Positions 16,038 to 24,004 of a stretch of DNA of 64,000 bases are shown here, one piece after another. Position 1 is the stretch's first letter, and every line of letters starts with the position of its first letter. The notes under the pieces were generated by a model. The model was not told the origin of the DNA, did not search any database, and saw only the letters and a list, made by a program, of their open reading frames with translations. The position numbers were made by a program, and so were the translations under genes. This DNA comes from Flagellimonas sp947499585 (GTDB lineage: Bacteria; Bacteroidota; Bacteroidia; Flavobacteriales; Flavobacteriaceae): positions 1,488,001 to 1,552,000 of the forward strand of contig NZ_CP138995.1 in assembly GCF_044596045.1 (NCBI RefSeq), in the 5' to 3' direction.

Positions 16038-17096
16038 CTAATATTTATAAACGATGGCATTGATATTCATACCAGCGCCAACGCTTGCAAAGATAATAAC
16101 ATCTCCCTTTTTTACTTTATGATGTTCAAATTCTCCTTTGCTCACTAAATCATAAAGAGTGGGTACTGTGGCAACAGAACTGTTACCCAGTTTATGTATG
16201 CTCATGGGCATAATGTCTTCGGGTGCCGCTTTATCATACAATCGATAAAACCTTTTTACGATGGCTTCATCCATCTTTTCATTGGCTTGATGAATAAATA
16301 TTTTCTTTACTTCATCAATCTGAACACCACTTTCATCTAAGCAAGAGGCCATTGCCTGAGGTACGTGTGTGCATGCAAATTCATAGATTTTACGTCCATG
16401 CATTTTTATATATCGGGTATCTGGACATCCTTCGTTATTGTAGGTTTTATCGAAAAACAGATAGTAAGCTTCCTCGTTCGCGTATGTTGCCGAAGTGTGT
16501 CCTAAAATTTCCCCTGAAGCTGCATTTGCCTCAATAATAGCTGCTCCGGCACCATCTGAATAGATCATACTGTCACGGTCATGCTCGTCCAATACCCTAG
16601 AGAGTGTTTCTCCACCGATTACCAAACATTTTTTGGCCATTCCACTTTTAATAAATGCATAAGCTTGGATAACGCCTTCTATCCAGCCAGGGCAACCAAA
16701 AAGCATGTCATAAGCCACACATTTAGGGTTTTTAATTTTAAGTAGATGTTTTACCCGTGTTGCAAGACTTGGCAAGGTGTCCCCTTGATTTTTTCCATGG
16801 GTCAGATCCCCAAAATTGTGGGCAAAGATGATGTAATCCAGATCTTCTTTATCAATCCCAGCATCTTCAATGGCTTTTTCTGATGCGAGATATCCTAGGT
16901 CAGATGTTTTCAATTCTGGATTTGCATATCGTCTTTCTGAAATTCCAGTAATTGCTTTGAATTTTTCAATGATTACGGCATTATCATTTCCAAAAGTAGT
17001 TCCATCCGTTCCAAGAAATTCATGTTCCAAAAAGTCATCATTTTTTGTAACGATTGATGGAATATAACTTCCGGTACCTGTTATGCCAATTTTCAT
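16038..17096 (-). CDS. 3-oxoacyl-ACP synthase III-like ketosynthase
   Basis: The 352-residue thiolase-fold enzyme condenses an acyl thioester with a malonyl or second acyl group. The full KAS III triad is present: C135 in MLFGCPGW, H269 in FIHQAN and N305 in KLGNSSVA. It differs from housekeeping FabH in length and in inserted segments such as LGTDGTTFGNDNAV at about 28-41, and it sits with a methyltransferase and a glycosyltransferase and not with plsX or fabD. That context favours a specialised role (OleA-, PqsD- or DarB-like head) over general fatty-acid initiation. It is the first gene of its operon. Confidence 0.87.
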   Translation of the reverse strand: MKIGITGTGSYIPSIVTKNDDFLEHEFLGTDGTTFGNDNAVIIEKFKAITGISERRYANPELKTSDLGYLASEKAIEDAGIDKEDLDYIIFAHNFGDLTHGKNQGDTLPSLATRVKHLLKIKNPKCVAYDMLFGCPGWIEGVIQAYAFIKSGMAKKCLVIGGETLSRVLDEHDRDSMIYSDGAGAAIIEANAASGEILGHTSATYANEEAYYLFFDKTYNNEGCPDTRYIKMHGRKIYEFACTHVPQAMASCLDESGVQIDEVKKIFIHQANEKMDEAIVKRFYRLYDKAAPEDIMPMSIHKLGNSSVATVPTLYDLVSKGEFEHHKVKKGDVIIFASVGAGMNINAIVYKY

Positions 17097-17202
17097 GCTG
17101 AGGTTTTAAGAATTTAAATATAATTGTTTATCGCTCGCGGTATTATGCACGCATAATAATTGCTACGATGTCCAAGTTTGGTTTTGCATTTCTGCAAACA
17201 AA

Positions 17203-17239
17203 AAAAAGCCTTGGGTTATGGACTAAACCAAGGCTTTTT
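17203..17239 (-). terminator. Rho-independent terminator after gcvP
   Basis: A 12-bp stem (17203-17214 with 17228-17239) encloses a 13-base loop. The A-run at 17201-17207 reads as a U tract on the minus strand, directly after the gcvP stop region. Confidence 0.8.
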
Positions 17240-17260
17240 ACTAATAAATATAATGTTTTG

Positions 17261-20101
17261 CTACATTTCTGCGTATGCTTCTATCGGTGCGCAAGTACAA
17301 ATCAAATTACGATCCCCAAAAGCTTCATCTGTTCTTCGGATTGTGGGCCAGAATTTATTTTCTGAAACAAAGGGTAATGGGAATGCAGCTTTTTTCCTAC
17401 TGTATGGGTAATCCCAGGTATCGCTAGTGATCATTTCCAAAGTATGTGGTGCATTTTTTAACACATTGTGTTGGTCTTCTGGACTTGCTTCGTCAATTTC
17501 TTCACGTATGGACAACATTGCATCACAAAACCTATCCAATTCTGCAAGACTTTCACTTTCTGTAGGTTCAATCATAATTGTTCCTGCCACTGGAAAAGAT
17601 ACTGTAGGAGCATGGAACCCGTAATCCATTAGTCTTTTGGCGATATCGGTTACTTCAACTCCATGTGCTTTAAAAGGTCTACAATCAATAATCATTTCAT
17701 GCGCGGATCTTCCTTTTTCACCGGAGTACAATACATCAAACTTTCCCTTCAATTTGTCTTTGATATAGTTAGCGTTTAGGATGGCTATTCTAGTGGCATC
17801 TGTTAACCCTTCAGTTCCTAACATTTTAATATATCCGTAGGAGATTAGACAAGCCAAAGCACTTCCCCATGGAGCTGCTGATATGGCTGTAATTGCTTTT
17901 TCTCCGCCGGTTTCCACTACTGGGTTGGTAGGAAGAAAAGGCACTAGTTGTTCGGCTACGCAAATAGGGCCAACTCCAGGACCACCACCACCATGTGGGA
18001 TGGCAAAGGTTTTATGAAGGTTAAGGTGGCATACATCTGCTCCTATAACCGCTGGATTTGTTAACCCAACCTGGGCATTCATATTGGCGCCATCCATGTA
18101 GACTTGTCCGCCATGTTCATGAATCAACTTGGTTATGTGGATAATGGAAGACTCAAACACACCATGAGTAGAGGGATAGGTAACCATTAGAGCAGCTAGA
18201 TTTTCTGAATGCAGCTGTACTTTTTCCTCCAAATCGGCAACATCAATATTCCCTTTTTCATCAGTTTTGGTGACAACTACTTTCATACCTGCCATAACTG
18301 CAGAAGCTGGATTGGTGCCGTGTGCTGAAGCAGGAATAATACAGATGTTCCTGTGTTCTTCTCCTCTAGATGCGTGGTAGGCCCTTATGGTCATTAACCC
18401 AGCATATTCTCCCTGCGCTCCAGAATTTGGTTGTAATGAAGTGGCAGCAAAACCAGTAATCACATTTAATTGTTCCTCAAGTTCTTTTAGAACTGCCTGA
18501 TACCCTTCCGCCTGATTTAATGGCACAAAAGGATGAATATTGCCCCAATTTGCCCAACTTAAAGGGAGCATTTCTGAAGCTGCATTCAACTTCATGGTGC
18601 AACTTCCCAAAGAAATCATAGAGTGGTTCAATGCCAAATCTTTGCGCTCCAATTTTTTAATATAACGCATCAACTCCGTCTCAGAATGATACGAATTGAA
18701 AACTTCATGCTCTAAAAATGGGGTTTGGCGTTGTAATGTGCTAGGGATAACCTCTTTTATGTCCGTTATCTGGGAAATACCTTGAGATTCTGAAAAACAT
18801 GATGCCAAAGATTTAAGGTCATTATTTGAGAAAGCTTCATTCAAGGAAATAGATACTGTTTCAGTATCAATGAAATTTAAATTGATGCCTTTACTTTCAG
18901 CAACTTCTCTCAGCTGTTTTGTATTGGAAACCTTAATTTTTAAAGTATCAAAGAAGACAGTATTAATTTGCTTAAGGCCAAATGCTTCAAGAGTTTTAGA
19001 AAGCACCTTAGTTTGAGTATGAACCTTGTTTGCAATGTATTTTAATCCATTTGGGCCATGATAAACGGCATACATTCCTGCCATTACTGCTAGTAAAACT
19101 TGTGCCGTACAAATGTTGGAAGTTGCCTTGTCTCTTTTGATGTGTTGTTCTCTGGTCTGCAATGCCATACGCAATGCTGGATTACCATCAGTATCTTTTG
19201 TAACCCCAATAATTCTACCGGGAATACTTCTTTTATAGTCTTCTTTTGTGGCAAAGAAAGCTGCGTGAGGTCCGCCATACCCTAATGGAATTCCAAAGCG
19301 TTGTGTGGTACCCACTACTACATCAACTCCCCATTCTCCTGGAGGAGTAAGTAATACTAGGCTTAAAATATCTGCTGCAACGGCAACTTTGATGTCATTT
19401 GCTTTGGCTTTTTGCACAAACTCAGCATAATCATGCACTTGTCCATGTTTCCCCGGATATTGCAACAATGCTCCGTAAAAATCATTGGAGAAATCAAATT
19501 CTTCATGATTTCCAACTACCAATTCTATTCCTAAAGGAGTAGATCTTGTTTGGAGCAAACTCAATGTTTGGGGAAGCACTTCTTCAGAAACAAAAAACTT
19601 GAGTGCACCATCTTTCTTTTGTTGTCTTGAACGAACGTCAAAAAGCATGGTCATGGCTTCAGCTGCTGCAGTACTCTCATCCAATAGAGATGCATTTGCC
19701 AGCTCCATTCCCGTTAAATCACATACCATGGTCTGAAAATTCAACAAAGCCTCCAAGCGGCCTTGCGCAATTTCTGCTTGGTATGGGGTATAGGCAGTAT
19801 ACCACCCTGGATTTTCAAGAATATTTCTTTTGATTACAGAGGGTGTTAAGCACTCATGATATCCCAAACCAATATAGGTTTTGAAAACCTTGTTTTTTTC
19901 AGATAAGTCCTGAAGATGTGTCAAGAATTCATGCTCGCTTATGCCTTGAGGAAGCTTCAACGGTTCCTTGAGCCTTATATCATCCGGAATGGTTTCATAA
20001 ATTAACTGTTCCAGGTTTTCTACCCCAACCGTTTTAAACATGGGCTGGAAGTCTTTTTCTGTAATGCCAATATGCCTTGAGGCAAACACTTCTGTATTCA
20101 T
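17261..20101 (-). CDS. gcvP: Glycine dehydrogenase (P-protein, single-chain)
   Basis: The 946-residue PLP enzyme decarboxylates glycine and loads the aminomethyl group on lipoylated GcvH, the first step of the glycine cleavage system. The N-terminus FASRHIGITEKDFQ is family-typical. The PLP lysine is in LHKTFAIPHGGGGPG near residue 696. Other motifs are GYHECLTPSVIKRNILENPGWYTAYTPYQ split across about 105-135 and GSCTMKLN. Both halves are fused in one chain, as usual in Bacteroidota. The ATG at 20101 is chosen; 25 residues of open frame upstream carry the promoter and do not resemble the family. gcvT and gcvH are not nearby. Confidence 0.96.
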   Translation of the reverse strand: MNTEVFASRHIGITEKDFQPMFKTVGVENLEQLIYETIPDDIRLKEPLKLPQGISEHEFLTHLQDLSEKNKVFKTYIGLGYHECLTPSVIKRNILENPGWYTAYTPYQAEIAQGRLEALLNFQTMVCDLTGMELANASLLDESTAAAEAMTMLFDVRSRQQKKDGALKFFVSEEVLPQTLSLLQTRSTPLGIELVVGNHEEFDFSNDFYGALLQYPGKHGQVHDYAEFVQKAKANDIKVAVAADILSLVLLTPPGEWGVDVVVGTTQRFGIPLGYGGPHAAFFATKEDYKRSIPGRIIGVTKDTDGNPALRMALQTREQHIKRDKATSNICTAQVLLAVMAGMYAVYHGPNGLKYIANKVHTQTKVLSKTLEAFGLKQINTVFFDTLKIKVSNTKQLREVAESKGINLNFIDTETVSISLNEAFSNNDLKSLASCFSESQGISQITDIKEVIPSTLQRQTPFLEHEVFNSYHSETELMRYIKKLERKDLALNHSMISLGSCTMKLNAASEMLPLSWANWGNIHPFVPLNQAEGYQAVLKELEEQLNVITGFAATSLQPNSGAQGEYAGLMTIRAYHASRGEEHRNICIIPASAHGTNPASAVMAGMKVVVTKTDEKGNIDVADLEEKVQLHSENLAALMVTYPSTHGVFESSIIHITKLIHEHGGQVYMDGANMNAQVGLTNPAVIGADVCHLNLHKTFAIPHGGGGPGVGPICVAEQLVPFLPTNPVVETGGEKAITAISAAPWGSALACLISYGYIKMLGTEGLTDATRIAILNANYIKDKLKGKFDVLYSGEKGRSAHEMIIDCRPFKAHGVEVTDIAKRLMDYGFHAPTVSFPVAGTIMIEPTESESLAELDRFCDAMLSIREEIDEASPEDQHNVLKNAPHTLEMITSDTWDYPYSRKKAAFPLPFVSENKFWPTIRRTDEAFGDRNLICTCAPIEAYAEM

Positions 20102-20121
20102 ATTCAATTCAATAAAGTGCA

Positions 20122-20129
20122 CAAAATTA
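20122..20129 (-). promoter_or_regulatory. Probable gcvP promoter, -7 box TAATTTTG
   Basis: On the minus strand TAATTTTG matches TAnnTTTG and lies 20 bases before the ATG. A TTG (plus-strand CAA at 20153-20155) is 23 bases upstream, the outer limit of the accepted spacing. Confidence 0.5.
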
Positions 20130-20226
20130 GGGATAAATTCAATGAAAATAAGCAATTTTGATAATTGCCAAATCAAAGTTGTTAACCATGAATTAACCTT
20201 TTTCTTTAGTAGCTGAATTCTGTTTA

Positions 20227-21051
20227 ATGCGATTGTTGAAAACCATATTTGATTTTTACCTGGATGCTAGTGTTCATGTGGCTTTAGCTGTGATTTCCTT
20301 GGTTGTTGTTACCACACTCTTGTTAAACGTTCCTATTGATTTTTCTTTAATTGGATTTGTTTTTTGTAGTACGATGGTGTGTTACAATTTTGTAAAATAT
20401 GGAGTAGAGGCAGAGAAGTATTTAATTGTATCCAATGTTTATCATAAAAACATACAGGTTTTTAGTTTTTTTGGCTTTGCCCTAGCTATTTATTTTTTGA
20501 TGAATCTTAGTAGAGAGATTTGGTTTGCAGTGATTGGATTGGGTTTGATATCAACCTTATACGCTATCCCATTTTTGCCCAATGCAAAAAACTTGAGAAG
20601 CCTAGGAGGATTTAAGATTTATATAGTAGCAATTGTTTGGGTGGGGTTTACGGCGCTATTGCCTGTTTTGGAATCAGAAACTCCCATTACTTGGGATTTA
20701 TGGGTTTTGTTCAGCCAAAGATTTGTTCTTATACTAATACTTATCCTTCCTTTTGAAATAAGAGATCTGCAGTGGGATGATAAACGTTTAAAAACGTTGC
20801 CGCAACTGGTTGGAATTCAAAAAACCCGCATGACGGGCTTTGTTTTAATCGCTGTTTTTTTCCTTCTTACTTTTCTCAAAGACGATTTGCTTCTAAGTGA
20901 GCTTACAGCACGCTTCTTTGTTTCTATTGCCTTGACAGTAGTTTTTCTTTTAAAGAGTAAAATGCAGGATAAATACTTCGCTTCATTTTGGGTTGAAGGA
21001 ATACCTATATTTTGGGCAAGTTTATTTTTACTCGCAAATGAGTTCTATTGA
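20227..21051 (+). CDS. UbiA-like polytopic membrane protein
   Basis: The 274-residue protein has about eight hydrophobic segments across its length. One motif is striking: LPFEIRDLQWDDKRLKTLPQLVG at about 179-201, which resembles the second Asp-rich motif of UbiA prenyltransferases (DxxxD followed by a loop entering TLP). The first motif (NDxxDxxxD) is not visible; its place near residues 50-60 holds CYNFVKYGVEAEK. It may therefore be a divergent UbiA relative that no longer moves prenyl groups, or another family. It is transcribed away from gcvP and its 3' end overlaps the convergent anti-sigma gene by seven bases. No substrate is assigned. Confidence 0.65.
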   Translation: MRLLKTIFDFYLDASVHVALAVISLVVVTTLLLNVPIDFSLIGFVFCSTMVCYNFVKYGVEAEKYLIVSNVYHKNIQVFSFFGFALAIYFLMNLSREIWFAVIGLGLISTLYAIPFLPNAKNLRSLGGFKIYIVAIVWVGFTALLPVLESETPITWDLWVLFSQRFVLILILILPFEIRDLQWDDKRLKTLPQLVGIQKTRMTGFVLIAVFFLLTFLKDDLLLSELTARFFVSIALTVVFLLKSKMQDKYFASFWVEGIPIFWASLFLLANEFY

Positions 21052-21278
21052 AGATGTTTTTCTAAATCTTTGCGCATCTCATCTTTGTCACCTTCAGAAA
21101 GTACGTTAAGACCTGCGCGGTCACAAAGAGAAGTTAACATCGTGTTTTCCTTTGTAAATTTTGCACAAGCTTTACACATAATTATATGTAAACGAAGCTT
21201 AAGAATTTCCCAACCCCCCGCTTCTTTATATTGTGATTTGTTGCATATATTCGATGCCTCCTCGCATGAAATCTTCAT
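21045..21278 (-). CDS. Small zinc-binding anti-sigma factor (ZAS/zf-HC2 type)
   Basis: The 77-residue soluble protein has the ZAS pattern: C5, then H31-x3-C35-x2-C38 (LRLHIIMCKAC). Such domains hold the paired ECF sigma factor inactive and can respond to oxidation or zinc through the Cys/His site. There is no transmembrane segment, so it is likely cytosolic. The start is ATG 21278 (MKISCEEAS), two bases after the sigma stop; a longer frame from 21305 would overlap the sigma gene and adds non-conserved residues. The gene order sigma then anti-sigma supports the pairing. The trigger is unknown. Confidence 0.8.
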   Translation of the reverse strand: MKISCEEASNICNKSQYKEAGGWEILKLRLHIIMCKACAKFTKENTMLTSLCDRAGLNVLSEGDKDEMRKDLEKHLQ

Positions 21279-21280
21279 AT

Positions 21281-21835
21281 CTAATACCAATTTTGATTTA
21301 GGCAACCCATAAGGGCAGTTCGCGCTCTATGGATCATTACCCACAAGTTGGACGGATTAATTCCTAATTCATTACAAATATCTTCTGTACTCATTCCTTG
21401 AATGGTCTTCATGTTAAAAACCAAGGACTGTTTTTTAGGCAATTTTGAAATACATTCTTGAATGGCTAATCCCAATTCTTCGTTTTCCAACGTGTTGTCA
21501 CCATCTTTACTAAAAGGATCAGCGACTTGTTCTTCTAACCAATCCCCTTCAGAATCTGCATTGGCATTGTAGTTAATACGAACCTCTGCTTTTCCTTTTT
21601 TAGAGTTTATCTTTCTGTAATGATCAATAACCTTTCTTTTTAGGATAGCAATCAACCAAGTGCGTTCTGCCGCATCGCCTTTGTAGTTTTTAGCAGAGTT
21701 AAGGCCTGCAAAAAAAGTTTCTTGTACCAAATCCTTTGCAATTTCTGCATCACTTACGCGTGCTACTGCATAATTGAACAAGTAATCTGCATATTGGTCA
21801 ACCCAAGTTTCGGGTTTAAGTTCGTAAGCTGCCAT
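21281..21835 (-). CDS. ECF-type RNA polymerase sigma factor
   Basis: The 184-residue protein has the two ECF domains. Sigma-2 spans about 12-80 (YADYLFNYAVARVSDAEIAK, VQETFFAGL, ERTWLIAILKRKVIDHYRK). Sigma-4 spans about 115-180 (LPKKQSLVFNMKTIQGMSTE, DICNELGINPSNLWVMIHRA). ATG 21835 (MAAYELKPETW) is chosen over a TTG at 21856. The downstream ZAS protein is its likely inhibitor, with two bases between them. A -7-like TACATTTG occurs at 21854-21861 on the minus strand. It probably controls a stress response of the envelope or redox type, but the regulon cannot be read from this window. Confidence 0.9.
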   Translation of the reverse strand: MAAYELKPETWVDQYADYLFNYAVARVSDAEIAKDLVQETFFAGLNSAKNYKGDAAERTWLIAILKRKVIDHYRKINSKKGKAEVRINYNANADSEGDWLEEQVADPFSKDGDNTLENEELGLAIQECISKLPKKQSLVFNMKTIQGMSTEDICNELGINPSNLWVMIHRARTALMGCLNQNWY

Positions 21836-22055
21836 ATTTTTTTCAAGAAGTACCAAATGTAATAGATTTTAGTTAATGATTCCATGCTTTGTCTATTACA
21901 AACGACCTTAAAAAGTATCACGAAAAGTTCATGAAAGTAAAATTTAGCTTATTGTTGTGATTTTTAGAAGTCAATGAATACAGATAAAACTATCAAATTT
22001 TGCATAAACTATTGGTTATTGTGTTTTTGAATGGTATTTCAGATTTAAAGCAAAC

Positions 22056-22943
22056 TCATTTTGTACAGGTGATCATAAAATATCCAAAACTTTGCATATG
22101 CAGACCTGACAGTAATGCATAAAAGGAACCTTTTAAGTTGTGCAAGCTTTCCTTTTTTAGCGCACTGTTCTCCCAAAGCTTTTTGAGCATAAAGCCAACT
22201 ATTGCAAATGGAACATGTAGTACAGAGGGAGCAACGCGGAAAGAGATATCTTCAACCTTTATTTTTTTAAATCCTATTTCCTTCAAATCAGATGTTACCT
22301 TTTTTATTTCACCTAACCTTTCCAAACTCCAATGATTACAGAGTTTTTTGTATGCAAGTGAGCTTCCATAGCAGAGTTTTTGAGTATCTTTTTTTAGAAA
22401 TGCATCCGCAATAATCAATTTTCCGCCTGGCTTTAAAATACGATATGCTTCTAAAAATGAGGAACTATCATGACCAGAATGACAAAAGCTTTCTATTGCT
22501 ATTGCTCCATCACATGAATTTGTAGTAAGGGAAGTATGGTTGTAATTTTCTTTTAAAATAACAGCGTTTAAGTCTTTCAAAAGTTTATTTCCTTCGTCAA
22601 CTTGAAATTCTGAAAGTGTAACTCCTATAGCAGAAAGATTTTGATTTTTCCTTAAGGCATACCTTATACTGCCGCCCATACCGCAACCTAAATCTGCCAA
22701 TAGGCCTTTGCCTTTATTTAAGTTCAATCTATTTAAAACTTGCTTGTTCATCTCATTCAGCATATCATCTCTTTTAAAAAGATTTGTCCTAAAAGGATCA
22801 TAATAACCAAAATGCATATTAAAGTCTTTGCTCCAAAACCCATAGTCTTCTGTGGCTTGGTCATAAAAATCAATAATATCTACCTCTATTTTTTCTTTTT
22901 CTTCAATGGGGGAATACTGTTTCTCAAATACAAAATCTTTCAT
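22056..22943 (-). CDS. SAM-dependent methyltransferase (UbiE/sterol-methyltransferase-like)
   Basis: The 295-residue class I methyltransferase has motif I in LLADLGCGMGGSIRYAL at about 92-108, a following acidic strand region (AIGVTLSEFQVDE), and motif II CDGAIAIESFCHSGH. The FGYYDPFRTNLF segment at about 47-58 before the Rossmann fold is typical of gamma-tocopherol/sterol-type and small-lipid methyltransferases. ATG 22943 (MKDFVFEKQY) is chosen; the 29 residues upstream lie in the end of the preceding gene. It is ten bases after a small membrane-protein gene and belongs to the same operon as the GbsR-type regulator, so it is probably under that regulator's control. The substrate may be lipophilic, given the membrane partner, but this is inference. 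Confidence 0.8.
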   Translation of the reverse strand: MKDFVFEKQYSPIEEKEKIEVDIIDFYDQATEDYGFWSKDFNMHFGYYDPFRTNLFKRDDMLNEMNKQVLNRLNLNKGKGLLADLGCGMGGSIRYALRKNQNLSAIGVTLSEFQVDEGNKLLKDLNAVILKENYNHTSLTTNSCDGAIAIESFCHSGHDSSSFLEAYRILKPGGKLIIADAFLKKDTQKLCYGSSLAYKKLCNHWSLERLGEIKKVTSDLKEIGFKKIKVEDISFRVAPSVLHVPFAIVGFMLKKLWENSALKKESLHNLKGSFYALLSGLHMQSFGYFMITCTK

Positions 22944-22953
22944 AATAGTCACT

Positions 22954-23394
22954 TTAAGAATTAGAATACAGGATGCAGTTGTTAATGAACAACCAGGCAA
23001 ATACCACAGCAAATAGAACAAATAGTGCATTCATGAGGTAGCTGCCAATTTTAAACAATGATTGTTGGGGAATGGTGTACATGGGATAATAAGCTATTTG
23101 AGTAGCTACTTTACCTATCCAATAGGCGCCTATCAATCCGGTAATGGCAATTGCCAATTTTGTTCCATTTTGTAAATCATTGGTCAATAGAATTGCAATG
23201 CAACCAAAAGAAAAGTTGAGGCCTTGAATATACCTGCCATATGTTTTTGCTATTTCCTGGTTTAATGGTTTTAGCTGTTTTACATCATTATACCAATCAA
23301 AGACTTTATGCCTGATGTATGGATAAATAAGAGCAGTAAATATTTGGCCAACACCTCCTAAAATAATCAACCAGTTTGGAACGTTGTATCTCAT
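22954..23394 (-). CDS. Small integral membrane protein, unrecognised
   Basis: The 146-residue protein has four hydrophobic segments (about 7-24, 55-72, 76-98 and 117-140) with short loops and basic residues such as RHKVFDWYNDVKQLKP between the first two. I do not recognise the family. It starts 50 bases after the regulator gene and ends ten bases before a methyltransferase gene. A copy of the half-site TTGAAAGT found in the regulator's promoter lies at 23423-23430, in this gap. This suggests that the pair is regulated with or by the GbsR-type protein. It could be a small transporter or a membrane partner of the methyltransferase. Confidence 0.65.
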   Translation of the reverse strand: MRYNVPNWLIILGGVGQIFTALIYPYIRHKVFDWYNDVKQLKPLNQEIAKTYGRYIQGLNFSFGCIAILLTNDLQNGTKLAIAITGLIGAYWIGKVATQIAYYPMYTIPQQSLFKIGSYLMNALFVLFAVVFAWLFINNCILYSNS

Positions 23395-23414
23395 TATTAT
23401 ATTTTTAAAATTTC

Positions 23415-23430
23415 AGAAAGTATTGAAAGT
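23415..23430 (-). promoter_or_regulatory. Candidate half-operator before the membrane-protein gene
   Basis: Plus-strand TTGAAAGT (23423-23430) repeats the arm of the palindrome at 23965-24004, preceded by a related AGAAAGT. It lies 29 bases before the gene start. Confidence 0.35.
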
Positions 23431-23444
23431 TATAGATAAAAAAA

Positions 23445-23948
23445 TTATTTTATTATTTTGAGAAATGCACTGCTTACCCAATTCTGTTTATGATTTATTG
23501 CCTTGTCCAAAAGTGAATTTGCTGTTTTGGCCAAATCATGTAGTGCTTTTGTTTGTTTAATGAGTTCTTTTGTGTTTTCTGTACCATCATCTTTAATGGA
23601 ACTGATTTCTTGAAGCGTTTTGATGACAGGTTGTATTTCTCTTCTGCTACGTTCTTCCGCTATAATACGGGCCAATTCCTGCACATCTTTCTCAGTAGAA
23701 AAGTATTCTTTGCGTTCACCTACCTTCAATTCTTTTTTTACAATTCCCCAATCAATCAGCTGGCGAACATTCATACTGGTATTACCCCTTGAAATTTTAA
23801 GTTCTTCCATGATTTCTTCGGTGGTCAAGGGTTTTGTAGAAACAAAAAGTAAGGCTTGTATTTGTGCCATAGCTTTATTAATTCCCCATAAAGTGCCCAA
23901 ACTTCCCCATGTACTAATAAACTTATCTTTAGCTTCTTGGTATTCCAT
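23445..23948 (-). CDS. GbsR/MarR-type transcriptional regulator
   Basis: The 167-residue DNA-binding protein has a winged helix-turn-helix of the GbsR type. The N-terminus EAKDKFISTWGSLGTLWGIN is family-typical. Recognition occurs around TTEEIMEELKISRGNTSMNVRQLIDWGIV (about 42-70), followed by the wing KVGERKEYFS. The C-terminal half is helical and charged, probably a dimerisation coil. In other bacteria GbsR proteins repress osmoprotectant genes; that role is not established here. Its promoter (TTG-N18-TATCTTTG) is overlapped by a perfect inverted repeat, so it probably represses itself. The -7 box ends four bases before ATG, so the transcript may lack a leader. Confidence 0.85.
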   Translation of the reverse strand: MEYQEAKDKFISTWGSLGTLWGINKAMAQIQALLFVSTKPLTTEEIMEELKISRGNTSMNVRQLIDWGIVKKELKVGERKEYFSTEKDVQELARIIAEERSRREIQPVIKTLQEISSIKDDGTENTKELIKQTKALHDLAKTANSLLDKAINHKQNWVSSAFLKIIK

Positions 23949-23952
23949 GAAA

Positions 23953-23981
23953 CAAAGATAACATTATTTCTGTACTTTCAA
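23953..23981 (-). promoter_or_regulatory. Promoter of the GbsR-type gene
   Basis: Minus-strand TTG (23981-23979), 18-base spacer, then TATCTTTG (23960-23953). This is a full match to the Bacteroidota consensus. The box ends four bases before the ATG at 23948. Confidence 0.7.
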
Positions 23982-24004
23982 AAATTATTGAAAGTACAGA
24001 AATA
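23965..24004 (-). promoter_or_regulatory. Palindromic operator candidate for the GbsR-type regulator
   Basis: A perfect 17-bp inverted repeat with a 6-base spacer; inner arms read ACTTTCAA and TTGAAAGT. It covers the -33 element and abuts the stop codon of the M3 peptidase gene. The stem is AT-rich and lacks a U tract for either gene, which favours an operator over a terminator. Confidence 0.6.

Noticed and set aside
20102..20226. Glycine riboswitch upstream of gcvP
   Set aside because: The leader would be only about 15 bases from the promoter, too short for a riboswitch.
21279..21305. Longer start for the anti-sigma gene overlapping the sigma gene
   Set aside because: ATG 21278 lies two bases after the sigma stop and starts the ZAS pattern.
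23965..24004. The palindrome as a terminator of the M3 peptidase gene
   Set aside because: It lies upstream of the GbsR-type gene but past the M3 stop; the stem is AT-rich with no U tract. A dual role is not excluded.
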